From Nitrososphaerales archaeon TH526 (GTDB lineage Archaea > Thermoproteota > Nitrososphaeria > Nitrososphaerales > Nitrososphaeraceae): a DNA stretch of 15,245 bases. The stretch lies in NCBI GenBank assembly GCA_014523665.1, contig JAATVR010000764.1, forward strand, positions 1 to 15,245. Reading direction: 5' to 3'. How positions within the stretch are numbered: the first letter of the stretch is position 1; each line of letters begins with the position of its first letter. Below the pieces are notes generated by a model, which saw only the letters and a list, made by a program, of their open reading frames with translations, searched no databases and was not told the DNA's origin. The position numbers were made by a program, and so were the translations under genes. Positions 6,291 to 12,468 of the stretch are shown here, one piece after another.

Positions 6291-6300
6291 TTATAATGTA
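6291..6300 (-). promoter_or_regulatory. Probable promoter of the cobalamin operon
   Basis: The minus strand reads TACATTATAA, centred about 27 bases before the GTG at 6267. It is the best TATA candidate in the 128-base gap shared with the divergent ASADH-like gene. The gap is too short for a full cobalamin riboswitch, and no B12-box-like sequence was noticed. Confidence 0.4.
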
Positions 6301-6363
6301 GATGCTGGATATTAGGACGGATTGGCCATGTTTTCCCTCACTCTCGATGGCTTTTCGTGAAAA

Positions 6364-6371
6364 GAATATTA
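6364..6371 (+). promoter_or_regulatory. TATA-like element of the ASADH-family gene
   Basis: GAATATTA is centred about 28 bases before the ATG at 6396. No ribosome-binding site precedes the ATG, consistent with a leaderless transcript. Confidence 0.4.
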
Positions 6372-6395
6372 GTTGTAGTTTACTAAGCCAACCTG

Positions 6396-7472
6396 ATGTT
6401 GAAGGTAGCACTAATCGGCGCCACAGGAGCGGTCGGGCAGGAGTTTGTATTGGCGTTAAACAAGCATCCGTGGTTTGAATTGTCTGCAGTCGTCTCATCT
6501 TCAAGGTCAGCTGGAAAAAGGTACGTGGATTCTTTAAGGGATCCTTCCTCGGCTATTTTGAGATGGCACAGCAGGAACGAAATTCCTGATTACGTTCGTG
6601 ATATGATAATTACTACCGTAGATCATATCAAGCCAGAATCGTTTGACCTTGTATTCACTGCACTGGAATCAGATGATGCTCTCAAAATAGAGCCCAATTT
6701 CGCTAAATCTGTACCTGTCATAAGTACTGCGGCAGCATTCAGATATGAAAATGATGTACCTATAATTATACCTGGAATAAATGAAGATCACATTGACTTG
6801 TTGAATGTCCAGAAAAGGCAACGCAAATGGGAAGGTTTCGTATGTCCTTTACCTAACTGCACCACTACTGGACTAGTGATCACGCTGAAACCTATCATGG
6901 AAAGTGCAGGTCTAAGAAGCGTAATCATGACATCAATGCAGGCCCTCTCGGGGGCAGGTAGATCACCGGGGGTTGTCGCTTTAGACATTCTAGATAATGT
7001 AATACCGTATATTCCGAAAGAGGAAGAAAAGGTTCAAGTGGAAACGAAAAAGATCCTCGGTAAATTTGATAAAGATTCTGTCAGCCCAGCTGATCTTAAG
7101 GTTAGTTGTACATGTACTAGAGTACCCGTACTGGATGGTCACACCGAGGCAGTGTTCGTAGAAACAGAGAAACCTCTGGAACCAGACGAGGTGAAACGAC
7201 TCATGATAAAATTCTCAGAATCAGTTCCCATCCGAAAACTACCTTCTGCTCCCAGAGATTACATCATCGTACACGACGATCCTACGAGACCACAGCCCCG
7301 CATCGATCGGGAGATCAATGATGGGATGACAACAGTGGTTGGGAGACTTAGAAAGGACTCTGTCTTCGACCATGGCATAAAGTATGTGCTGCTGTCACAC
7401 AATGAGAAGATGGGATCTGCGAAAGGAGCTGTTTTGATGGCTGAATTGTTAAAAGATAAAGGGATTTTATAA
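6396..7472 (+). CDS. Aspartate-semialdehyde dehydrogenase family protein (archaeal type)
   Basis: The family reduces acyl phosphates or acyl-CoA to semialdehydes with NADPH: aspartyl phosphate in lysine, methionine and threonine synthesis, or malonyl/succinyl-CoA in the crenarchaeal carbon fixation enzymes. The 358 residues show the nucleotide loop GATGAVG (9-15) and S-S-S-R-S-A-G-K (34-41), as in NADP-dependent ASADH. The nucleophile C155 is in PLPNCTTTG. S-G-A-G-x-S-P-G, D-G-H-T-E-A-V-F-V and T-R-P-Q-P-R-I-D-R follow. Most motifs point to ASADH. However, the near-invariant C-terminal H-N-T-x-R-G-A-A-G is here H-N-E-K-M-G-S-A-K-G (335-344), and the sequence after the nucleophile is TTTG rather than the usual ST. 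It could therefore be ASADH or a paralogue with a changed substrate. Monocistronic. Confidence 0.85.
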   Translation: MLKVALIGATGAVGQEFVLALNKHPWFELSAVVSSSRSAGKRYVDSLRDPSSAILRWHSRNEIPDYVRDMIITTVDHIKPESFDLVFTALESDDALKIEPNFAKSVPVISTAAAFRYENDVPIIIPGINEDHIDLLNVQKRQRKWEGFVCPLPNCTTTGLVITLKPIMESAGLRSVIMTSMQALSGAGRSPGVVALDILDNVIPYIPKEEEKVQVETKKILGKFDKDSVSPADLKVSCTCTRVPVLDGHTEAVFVETEKPLEPDEVKRLMIKFSESVPIRKLPSAPRDYIIVHDDPTRPQPRIDREINDGMTTVVGRLRKDSVFDHGIKYVLLSHNEKMGSAKGAVLMAELLKDKGIL

Positions 7473-7489
7473 TCTTATTTTATTCTTCT
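7473..7489 (+). terminator. T-rich transcription termination signal
   Basis: A run of mostly T (TCTTATTTTATTCTTCT) directly follows the stop codon of the ASADH-family gene. Archaeal intrinsic termination depends on such T tracts and does not require a hairpin. Confidence 0.35.
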
Positions 7490-7520
7490 AAAAAACAGCG
7501 CCATATTTTGAAAATAATAC

Positions 7521-7529
7521 ATTTATTAA
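7521..7529 (+). promoter_or_regulatory. TATA box of the Lrp/AsnC gene
   Basis: ATTTATTAA is centred about 38 bases before the ATG at 7564, predicting a leader of about 10-12 bases without a ribosome-binding site. Confidence 0.45.
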
Positions 7530-7563
7530 CCCCTCTGGATGTAAAGATATCCAAGAGCGTTAT

Positions 7564-8028
7564 ATGGGTAGAATAGACGATCTTGACTTAAAGATTCTCA
7601 GTGAGCTCTCGAAAGACGCCAGTATTTCTGTTCCAAAGCTTTCAAAATCAATTAATGTTAATTCCTCGGTTGTATATAGCAGGATTAAAAGACTGCTGAA
7701 AATGGGTTTCATAAAGAAATTCACCATAGTGATTAATGATGAGGCTCTGGGTTTCAACGTTAGAGCTCTAACCGGAATAAATATGGATTCAAAGATGAGG
7801 GATAATGTTCTTCATGAATTGTTTAGGATTCCAGAAGTGAGAGAGGTTGCAGAAGTGACAGGAAGATTCGACATATTGGTAACCATGAGTTCTAGATCTC
7901 TTGACGAGATGCATCAATTGATATCAGAAAAAGTGGGTAGAATAGAAGGCGTACAGAAGACAGAAACATTTATTGAAATGCGTAAGACTGTAAGAGAATT
8001 GCTGTATTCGCATTCAATAGCTAGGTAG
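7564..8028 (+). CDS. Lrp/AsnC-family transcriptional regulator
   Basis: A DNA-binding regulator of 154 residues, the standard length of Lrp/AsnC proteins. The N-terminal winged helix-turn-helix spans about residues 4-60 and begins with the typical D-x-D-L-K-I-L-x-E-L-S-K-D-A-S; its recognition region is I-N-V-N-S-S-V-V-Y-S-R-I-K-R-L. The C-terminal RAM ligand-sensing domain spans about 65-145, with G-I-N-M, I-P-E-V-R-E-V-A-E-V-T-G-R-F-D-I-L-V and a final I-E-G-V-Q-K-T-E-T-F. Family members usually sense amino acids and act as dimers or octamers. The target is unknown. It lies between the ASADH-like gene and ctaB on the same strand but has its own TATA box, so a local target among these genes is possible but unproven. 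Confidence 0.93.
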   Translation: MGRIDDLDLKILSELSKDASISVPKLSKSINVNSSVVYSRIKRLLKMGFIKKFTIVINDEALGFNVRALTGINMDSKMRDNVLHELFRIPEVREVAEVTGRFDILVTMSSRSLDEMHQLISEKVGRIEGVQKTETFIEMRKTVRELLYSHSIAR

Positions 8029-8069
8029 TATCTCGAATGGCAAGCGCAAAACTTAATGGCAGTATACGA

Positions 8070-8081
8070 TATTATTATATT
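8070..8081 (+). promoter_or_regulatory. Promoter of ctaB
   Basis: TATTATTATATT includes a strong TATA match. The predicted start near 8103 gives a leader of about 20 bases that contains a GGAAGGA ribosome-binding site (8107-8113), nine bases before the ATG at 8123. Confidence 0.5.
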
Positions 8082-8122
8082 TAGTTAGTTCATTACTGTC
8101 AACGTTGGAAGGACACTAACAC

Positions 8123-9019
8123 ATGGATACTTTGACTACCTCTGCATCTTTTGGCAGAGTTTTCCGAGATTATTATGAGCTCACGAAGCCAAAGATATGG
8201 TATCTATTAGTCTTTACTGCCTTTGCCTCCGCTCTAACTGCTTCCTTCCTTTTCGACATCCCGACCAACCCACTGATGTGGCTTCTTTTGATCCTTGGCG
8301 TAGCGGCAGGATCTGCAGCTGCTGACACATTGACAGGATACAACGATCGAGACATTGATGCGATTATGGACCGAACGAAAGGACGTCCTATTCCCTCAGG
8401 AAGAATATCCCCTAAAAATGCCTTTATCTTCGGAGTTATCCTAGCAGCGATATCACTTGTTTGTTCGTGGTTTTTGAATATTTATGCATTCACGCTGATG
8501 GCATTTGGTTTATTTGACAATATCATTGTATATAGTAAATGGCTCAAGCGAACTAGCCAGACCAATATAATTCTTGGAGGCTTCTCCGGAGGAGCCCCAG
8601 CAATGATAGGATATGTTGCTGTTACTACTCAAAGTATTGAGATTGGGATCATTATGGCGGGATTGGTTTTTCTATGGATTCCGACCCATATTTGGAGCCT
8701 AGCACTCCATTCGAGGAAAGACTATGCTAAGGCGGGGATACCAATGTTACCAGTCGTTCAGAATGAGAAAAAATCCGTTAGGATCATTGCGGTTACTACA
8801 ATACTAATGATTCTTTTCAGCATTTTTCCCTTTTTTCTCAATGAATTTGGGATTGTTTATGTATTAACTGCGACCGTTTTCGGTGCTGCAATGTTGGCCC
8901 TATCTCTATGGCTACTAGTGAGACCTAGCGAGAAGGCTGCATGGACCGTATTCAAATTCTCTAGTCCTTACCTGACCGCAATCTTTATAGCTTTTATAGT
9001 TGACGCTTTGTTGCACTAG
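8123..9019 (+). CDS. ctaB: Protoheme IX farnesyltransferase (heme O synthase)
   Basis: Membrane prenyltransferase that adds a hydroxyethylfarnesyl tail to heme B, forming heme O, the precursor of heme A for terminal oxidases. The 298 residues belong to the UbiA superfamily. The first Asp-rich motif is NDRDIDAIMDRTKGRP (74-89). The second conserved block includes K-R-T-S-Q-T-N-I-I-L-G-G-F-S-G-G-A-P, and further on are W-I-P-T-H-I-W-S-L-A and D-Y-A-K-A-G-I-P-M-L-P-V. The N-x-x-x-G-G-x-x-G-A-x-P block is specific to heme O synthases within the superfamily. About eight or nine membrane helices are evident. It indicates aerobic respiration with a heme-copper oxidase. The gene is convergent with nep1, with a 14-base gap. 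Confidence 0.95.
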   Translation: MDTLTTSASFGRVFRDYYELTKPKIWYLLVFTAFASALTASFLFDIPTNPLMWLLLILGVAAGSAAADTLTGYNDRDIDAIMDRTKGRPIPSGRISPKNAFIFGVILAAISLVCSWFLNIYAFTLMAFGLFDNIIVYSKWLKRTSQTNIILGGFSGGAPAMIGYVAVTTQSIEIGIIMAGLVFLWIPTHIWSLALHSRKDYAKAGIPMLPVVQNEKKSVRIIAVTTILMILFSIFPFFLNEFGIVYVLTATVFGAAMLALSLWLLVRPSEKAAWTVFKFSSPYLTAIFIAFIVDALLH

Positions 9020-9033
9020 AAACTCATGACATG

Positions 9034-9747
9034 CTATCCGTCGTACAGGATCTTTTCGCATTCATAGATTAACCGAGCTACCACAACGTGTGCTTCCAGT
9101 CCCATTTTTGATATGCGATATAAGCCAGTGAACTTTGCAGTAGTTGTCTTTGAAAAGTGCCCTCTAGGGAAACCACCCACTACGAATGCGCACGAAGACA
9201 ATGAGTTTAAGGAGAGAGCATCTGATACAACTTTTTCCAAAGTCGAATCAACACCGGTGGTGGAGAAACCTATTACCTGTCTTGGTCTTATTGTTTGATC
9301 TATTAACTGGTTAAAGGTCAATCCCTCGTTCAATTCCAACATGACCCCGGTCTCATCTCTGTTCTTTATTCTCTTCTTCTTAAAGAGGTCTGCCATTAGT
9401 CCATCAAATCTAGAGTACGATTTTGGAATCCGGATCCCCTCTCCAATTACAATATTGTTGCCATCAATTGTTGAAATGTATACTTTGATCTTATTATTAA
9501 GATAAAGCGGAGAGGACATCACTGCTGCCAACGAGAGGTGCACAATGTCAGGTCTACCATGTTTTGATAATGACGGGTCAGTTTTCATTGCAGCATGGTG
9601 ATAACTTCGATCAAGAAATGTTTCTCCGGGATTCCTTCCTAGTCTCGCGGCATGGGCTCTCACTGCTGGATGATTTCGTAGATATTTAGGAACCAGTTCC
9701 AGTGCAGCTTCTGCGATAATTATGGAGCATCCATATTCCTGCTTCAT
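9034..9747 (-). CDS. nep1: Ribosome biogenesis protein Nep1 (16S rRNA pseudouridine N1-methyltransferase)
   Basis: SPOUT-class methyltransferase that uses S-adenosylmethionine to N1-methylate a pseudouridine in a small-subunit rRNA loop during ribosome assembly; it acts as a dimer. The 237 residues carry the Nep1/Emg1 signatures: K-H-G-R-P-D-I-V-H-L-S-L (62-73), I-R-I-P-K-S-Y-S-R-F-D-G-L-M near 106-118 (RNA-contacting basic segment) and the knot motif F-V-V-G-G-F-P-R-G-H-F-S (188-199), which forms the cofactor pocket. Length is typical of archaeal Nep1. The ATG at 9747 has no ribosome-binding site; a TATA-like element 38 bases upstream suggests a short leader. Its start faces the RNase P and S19e cluster, so the locus is ribosome- and tRNA-maturation themed. 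Confidence 0.94.
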   Translation of the reverse strand: MKQEYGCSIIIAEAALELVPKYLRNHPAVRAHAARLGRNPGETFLDRSYHHAAMKTDPSLSKHGRPDIVHLSLAAVMSSPLYLNNKIKVYISTIDGNNIVIGEGIRIPKSYSRFDGLMADLFKKKRIKNRDETGVMLELNEGLTFNQLIDQTIRPRQVIGFSTTGVDSTLEKVVSDALSLNSLSSCAFVVGGFPRGHFSKTTTAKFTGLYRISKMGLEAHVVVARLIYECEKILYDG

Positions 9748-9780
9748 AGTGCCAGACAGAAAGGAGGTTCAAGATTCCCA

Positions 9781-9790
9781 TAAAATAAAT
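9781..9790 (-). promoter_or_regulatory. TATA box of nep1
   Basis: The minus strand reads ATTTATTTTA, centred 38 bases before the ATG at 9747, predicting an 11-base leader. Confidence 0.45.
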
Positions 9791-9916
9791 CTACGTACTC
9801 TATCATGACTGCTGTCCATTTTTCTTGAATACTGGTGACGATTTTCAATGCAATAATTAAAAAATGTCCAACTAATGGAAGTTAATTTCTTAAAGGTAGG
9901 TATTTCATACACATAA

Positions 9917-9926
9917 TAGGTCAGCA
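9917..9926 (+). repeat. Degenerate copy of the TAGGTCATAGCA motif
   Basis: TAGGTCAGCA is the same word as the two perfect copies at 9962 and 10386, with the central TA missing. It lies in the nep1-rnp4 intergenic region. Confidence 0.4.
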
Positions 9927-9961
9927 TTATGAATCACCATAAGGATTTATCTAACCCCCTG

Positions 9962-9973
9962 TAGGTCATAGCA
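9962..9973 (+). repeat. TAGGTCATAGCA repeat, copy 1
   Basis: This 12-base word is repeated exactly at 10386-10397. This copy ends 23 bases before the rnp4 start codon, in or next to its promoter. Both copies are intergenic. Confidence 0.55.
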
Positions 9974-9996
9974 TAATATCATCCAAAAGACGAAAC

Positions 9997-10329
9997 TTGG
10001 AAACGGCAAAGGAACGGATAGATATCTTGATTGATAATGCATTGTATTATTCAAAGATAGATGACGAGTTATCAGACGATCAAGCTCGTCTAGCGAAAAA
10101 AATTGCAATGAGGGTTCGAACTAGACTTCCTTACAGCATCAAACAACTTTTTTGTAAGCAATGCAAAGAATTTATCATCCCAGGAAAGAGTTCAAGAATT
10201 AGAATAGGACGATCAAACACAAGATGTATCAGAATTAGTTGCTATCGGTGTGGCCACATTTATCGAAAGCTTTTATCTCATCAGTCTCGCCTACCAAGCC
10301 ATTCGCTTTTTGTGAGAGTTGAAAAGTAG
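9997..10329 (+). CDS. rnp4: RNase P protein component 4 (Rpp21/Rpr2 family)
   Basis: Protein subunit of archaeal ribonuclease P, which trims the 5' leader of precursor tRNAs together with the catalytic RNA. It pairs with the Rpp29 subunit. The 110 residues contain an N-terminal helical region and a zinc ribbon with C53/C56 (FCKQC) and C82/C85 (CYRCGH). Between them lie I-I-P-G-K-S-S-R-I-R-I, matching the family's P-G-x-N-x-R-x-R. The start must be a TTG at 9997: reading upstream in frame there is no ATG or GTG before the stop at 9952, and the next internal Met is residue 38, inside the conserved region. No good ribosome-binding site is present. A TATA-like TTTATCTA at 9946-9953 may be its promoter. 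Confidence 0.88.
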   Translation: METAKERIDILIDNALYYSKIDDELSDDQARLAKKIAMRVRTRLPYSIKQLFCKQCKEFIIPGKSSRIRIGRSNTRCIRISCYRCGHIYRKLLSHQSRLPSHSLFVRVEK

Positions 10330-10385
10330 TGCTCGGTTGAACCGTGTTATTTATTTTGAGTAAACAAAGAGAAAATACTTCGATT

Positions 10386-10397
10386 TAGGTCATAGCA
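10386..10397 (+). repeat. TAGGTCATAGCA repeat, copy 2
   Basis: Exact copy of the 12-base word at 9962-9973, located in the gap between rnp4 and the S19e gene, about 60 bases upstream of the S19e TATA box. Confidence 0.55.
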
Positions 10398-10456
10398 ATC
10401 ACTATTCGAGACCCTATATGAAGGCCTTGAATTCCGAATTCTATGATGTCGATAAT

Positions 10457-10465
10457 AATTTATAA
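10457..10465 (+). promoter_or_regulatory. TATA box of the S19e-PDCD5 operon
   Basis: AATTTATAA is a near-consensus box A. The expected start at about 10488 leaves a leader of about 9 bases before the ATG at 10497. Confidence 0.6.
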
Positions 10466-10496
10466 GGAGTCGGTAGAGGCTAATACATAGTGTATA

Positions 10497-10946
10497 ATGG
10501 CAAAGGTGTATGATATCCCTGCTACAGACCTTATTGTAAAATTGGCCGAGCGATTAAAGATGGATAAAAAGATTGAGCCTCCTTTTTGGTCGGCATATGT
10601 AAAGACAGGTTCTCATGTGGAAAAGATTCCTCAGAATAGAGACTGGTGGTATATCAGATGCGCATCCATTGTAAGAAAGGTCTATTTGCACGGCCCAATA
10701 GGCACATCTGACCTAAGAAGTATGTATGGTGGAAGAAAAAGAATTGGTTACAACCTCGACCATCATCGTGATGCTGGTGGTTCGATTATTAGAAAGGCGT
10801 TACAACAGCTAGAATCAGCTGGATATCTGACCAAGAAAAAGGAGGGAAGACTAATGAGTGATGAGGGGATGAAGAAGATCGATAGACTTGCTACGGAGAT
10901 CTTCAAGGAGATTCACACAATCCCTAACCTGCAAAGATATGCCTGA
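10497..10946 (+). CDS. rps19e: 30S ribosomal protein S19e
   Basis: Small-subunit ribosomal protein present only in archaea and eukaryotes, needed for subunit maturation. The 149 residues match archaeal S19e in length. It starts M-A-K-V-Y-D-I-P-A-T-D-L-I. The central W-W-Y-I-R-C-A-S-I-V-R-K-V-Y (family W-Y-x-R-x-A-S-I-x-R) and S-M-Y-G-G-R-K-R are present. The characteristic D-H-H-R-D-A-G-G-S-I-I-R-K-A-L-Q-Q-L-E-S follows, then A-G-Y-L. The C-terminal winged-helix part is complete. Mostly leaderless start from a strong TATA box. The PDCD5-family gene follows after 18 bases, a gene order widely seen in archaea. Confidence 0.96.
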   Translation: MAKVYDIPATDLIVKLAERLKMDKKIEPPFWSAYVKTGSHVEKIPQNRDWWYIRCASIVRKVYLHGPIGTSDLRSMYGGRKRIGYNLDHHRDAGGSIIRKALQQLESAGYLTKKKEGRLMSDEGMKKIDRLATEIFKEIHTIPNLQRYA

Positions 10947-10964
10947 TAGAAAAGGAATGCGAGG

Positions 10965-11255
10965 ATGTCTGTAAATCAACCTTCTCCAGATTCAAATGAA
11001 GAAGAACTAAAGAAACGTGAGGCTGAAAATGCAATGCGACAGCGGGCACTGACATTCTTGTTGGATCAGAATGCGAGACAGAGGCTTGCCAACATAAGGA
11101 TGGTTAAACCTGAGCTAGCTATGACCGTAGAGAATTATCTTATAAACTCAGCTTCATCTGGGAGGTTGAATAGAGCGTTAACCGACGATGAACTAAAGCA
11201 AATACTGTTAAACATACGACAGCCGAAAAAGGAATTTAGAATCAATAGAGTTTAA
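10965..11255 (+). CDS. DNA-binding protein of the PDCD5/TFAR19 family
   Basis: Small acidic-to-basic helical protein, homologous to eukaryotic programmed cell death protein 5; archaeal members bind nucleic acids, but their role is not settled. The 96 residues show a charged N-terminal helix (E-E-E-L-K-K-R-E-A-E-N) and the three-helix core: R-A-L-T-F-L-L-D-Q-N-A-R-Q-R-L-A-N-I-R, then V-K-P-E-L-A-x-x-V-E-N-Y-L-I, then L-T-D-D-E-L-K-Q-I-L. A basic tail ends in K-E-F-R-I-N-R-V. The ATG at 10965 has AAAGGAA seven bases upstream, as expected for the second gene of an operon with S19e. Confidence 0.93.
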   Translation: MSVNQPSPDSNEEELKKREAENAMRQRALTFLLDQNARQRLANIRMVKPELAMTVENYLINSASSGRLNRALTDDELKQILLNIRQPKKEFRINRV

Positions 11256-11370
11256 GTTCTCTACAACTAACCAACTAACTATCCTTTCTGAAGACATTTC
11301 TTAGGCGCTGAGCCGCCGATGAACATAGAGGAATGTCGTCACCTTCACTACTCTGAATACGTTTGAGTTA

Positions 11371-11379
11371 ACTATATTA
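11371..11379 (+). promoter_or_regulatory. TATA box of the MDR-CoA lyase operon (leaderless)
   Basis: ACTATATTA is centred 28-29 bases before the ATG at 11404. This spacing argues for a leaderless start at that ATG rather than at the in-frame GTG at 11386. Confidence 0.55.
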
Positions 11380-11403
11380 AGTCTGGTGGGCGTTTTCAAC
11401 TTC

Positions 11404-12453
11404 ATGAAAGCAGCCATTTTCCGAGAATATAACAAGGATCCTACGAAGAATGTCAAGATCGAGGACATAGATATGCCCAAACTGGGCCAGAACGAGGTCA
11501 TGATAAAAGTAGAAGCGGCGGCATATAACTATAATGATCTTTGGGCAATCTGGGGGGATCCCATTAAGGTACCTCTACCTCATATTTCCGGTAGTGATTC
11601 GGCGGGTCATGTAGCTGAAGTTGGTGAAAACGTTACGAGAATCAAAGTTGGAGATCGTGTAGTTTCACATTCCAATATGAGCTGTAGGGTGTGTAATTTT
11701 TGCACCTCTGGCCGCGAATTTGATTGCGCTGAAAGAACAATCTGGGGATTTCAGACTGGTCCTTTGTGGGGAGGGTTTGCACAATACACCCATTTACCAG
11801 AGGTTAACGTGGCAAAGTTGCCTGATAACGTATCATTCAATGACGCGGCGGCAATATCCATGGTAGGAATGACTGCATGGCACATGTTAGTTGGAAGGGC
11901 CAAGATAACACCAGGTCAAACAGTACTGATCATGGGTGGTACCAGTGGAGTGGGAATGGCAGGAATTCAGATTTCAAAGTTGTACAATTGTGACGTCATT
12001 GCTACGGCAGGAAACAAAGAGAAGATGGAAAAATGTCTTGAATTGGGAGCAGATCATGTGGTTAACCATAGGGAGCCTGATTGGTACAAAAAGGTCAGAG
12101 AAGTTACAAACAAACAGGGTGTTGATGTCGTGTTTGAACATATTGGGAAAGCGGCTTTTGCACAAGAAGTGTCTCTTCTCAAGATGGGCGGAACGTTAGT
12201 TGCAACTGGAGCCACGACAGGGTATGATTCCCAATTAGATCTTCGGTATCTTTTCTTTAAAGGCACTAATTTGCTGGGTTCAACACAAGGAACCAAAGCA
12301 GATTTAGAAGAAGTAATACACTGGACAGATAAAGGCAAGATTAAACCATTGATCAGCACGGTTTTACCATTCAGCAAAATGGTTCAGGGCCATGTCATGA
12401 TGGCAAATGCCGAACAAATAGGAAAGATAGTGACAACCCCGCATACGCTCTAG
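11404..12453 (+). CDS. MDR-family enoyl-CoA reductase, crotonyl/acrylyl-CoA reductase-like
   Basis: A medium-chain dehydrogenase/reductase of 349 residues. It keeps the structural zinc lobe (C94, C97, C100, C108) and the NAD(P) loop with GGTSGVGMAG (178-187). It lacks the usual alcohol dehydrogenase catalytic zinc ligands: the first is replaced in A-Y-N-Y-N-D-L-W (40-47) and G-H-E is replaced by G-S-D (63-65). Several stretches instead recall crotonyl-CoA carboxylase/reductase: I-W-G-F-x-T (113-118), V-F-E-H-I-G (243-248), and T-T-G-Y-D-S-Q-L-D-L-R-Y-L (271-283) followed by L-L-G-S. An NADPH-dependent acrylyl- or crotonyl-CoA reductase is therefore most likely, possibly forming propionyl-CoA in the 3-hydroxypropionate/4-hydroxybutyrate cycle. 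Other MDR functions cannot be excluded. The frame also opens at a GTG (11386), but the ATG fits the TATA spacing and family start. Confidence 0.75.
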   Translation: MKAAIFREYNKDPTKNVKIEDIDMPKLGQNEVMIKVEAAAYNYNDLWAIWGDPIKVPLPHISGSDSAGHVAEVGENVTRIKVGDRVVSHSNMSCRVCNFCTSGREFDCAERTIWGFQTGPLWGGFAQYTHLPEVNVAKLPDNVSFNDAAAISMVGMTAWHMLVGRAKITPGQTVLIMGGTSGVGMAGIQISKLYNCDVIATAGNKEKMEKCLELGADHVVNHREPDWYKKVREVTNKQGVDVVFEHIGKAAFAQEVSLLKMGGTLVATGATTGYDSQLDLRYLFFKGTNLLGSTQGTKADLEEVIHWTDKGKIKPLISTVLPFSKMVQGHVMMANAEQIGKIVTTPHTL

Positions 12454-12468
12454 GCTTATCCGTAGCGA

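Noticed and set aside
6268..6395. Cobalamin riboswitch upstream of the cobalamin operon
   Set aside because: The 128-base divergent gap also has to hold two promoters, no B12-box-like sequence was seen, and the operon start looks leaderless or nearly so.
9762..9769. GGAGGTTC ribosome-binding-like sequence on the plus strand
   Set aside because: No plus-strand start codon follows at a usable distance; it lies in the nep1 upstream region on the opposite strand.
9769..9927. 52-codon minus-strand frame between nep1 and rnp4
   Set aside because: Composition (many Tyr, His, Ser, Arg) does not resemble a folded protein, no ribosome-binding site, and it covers the nep1 promoter.
11304..11317. GGCG/CGCC hairpin after the PDCD5 gene as a terminator
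   Set aside because: Only four base pairs and no T tract follows; archaeal termination needs the T tract.
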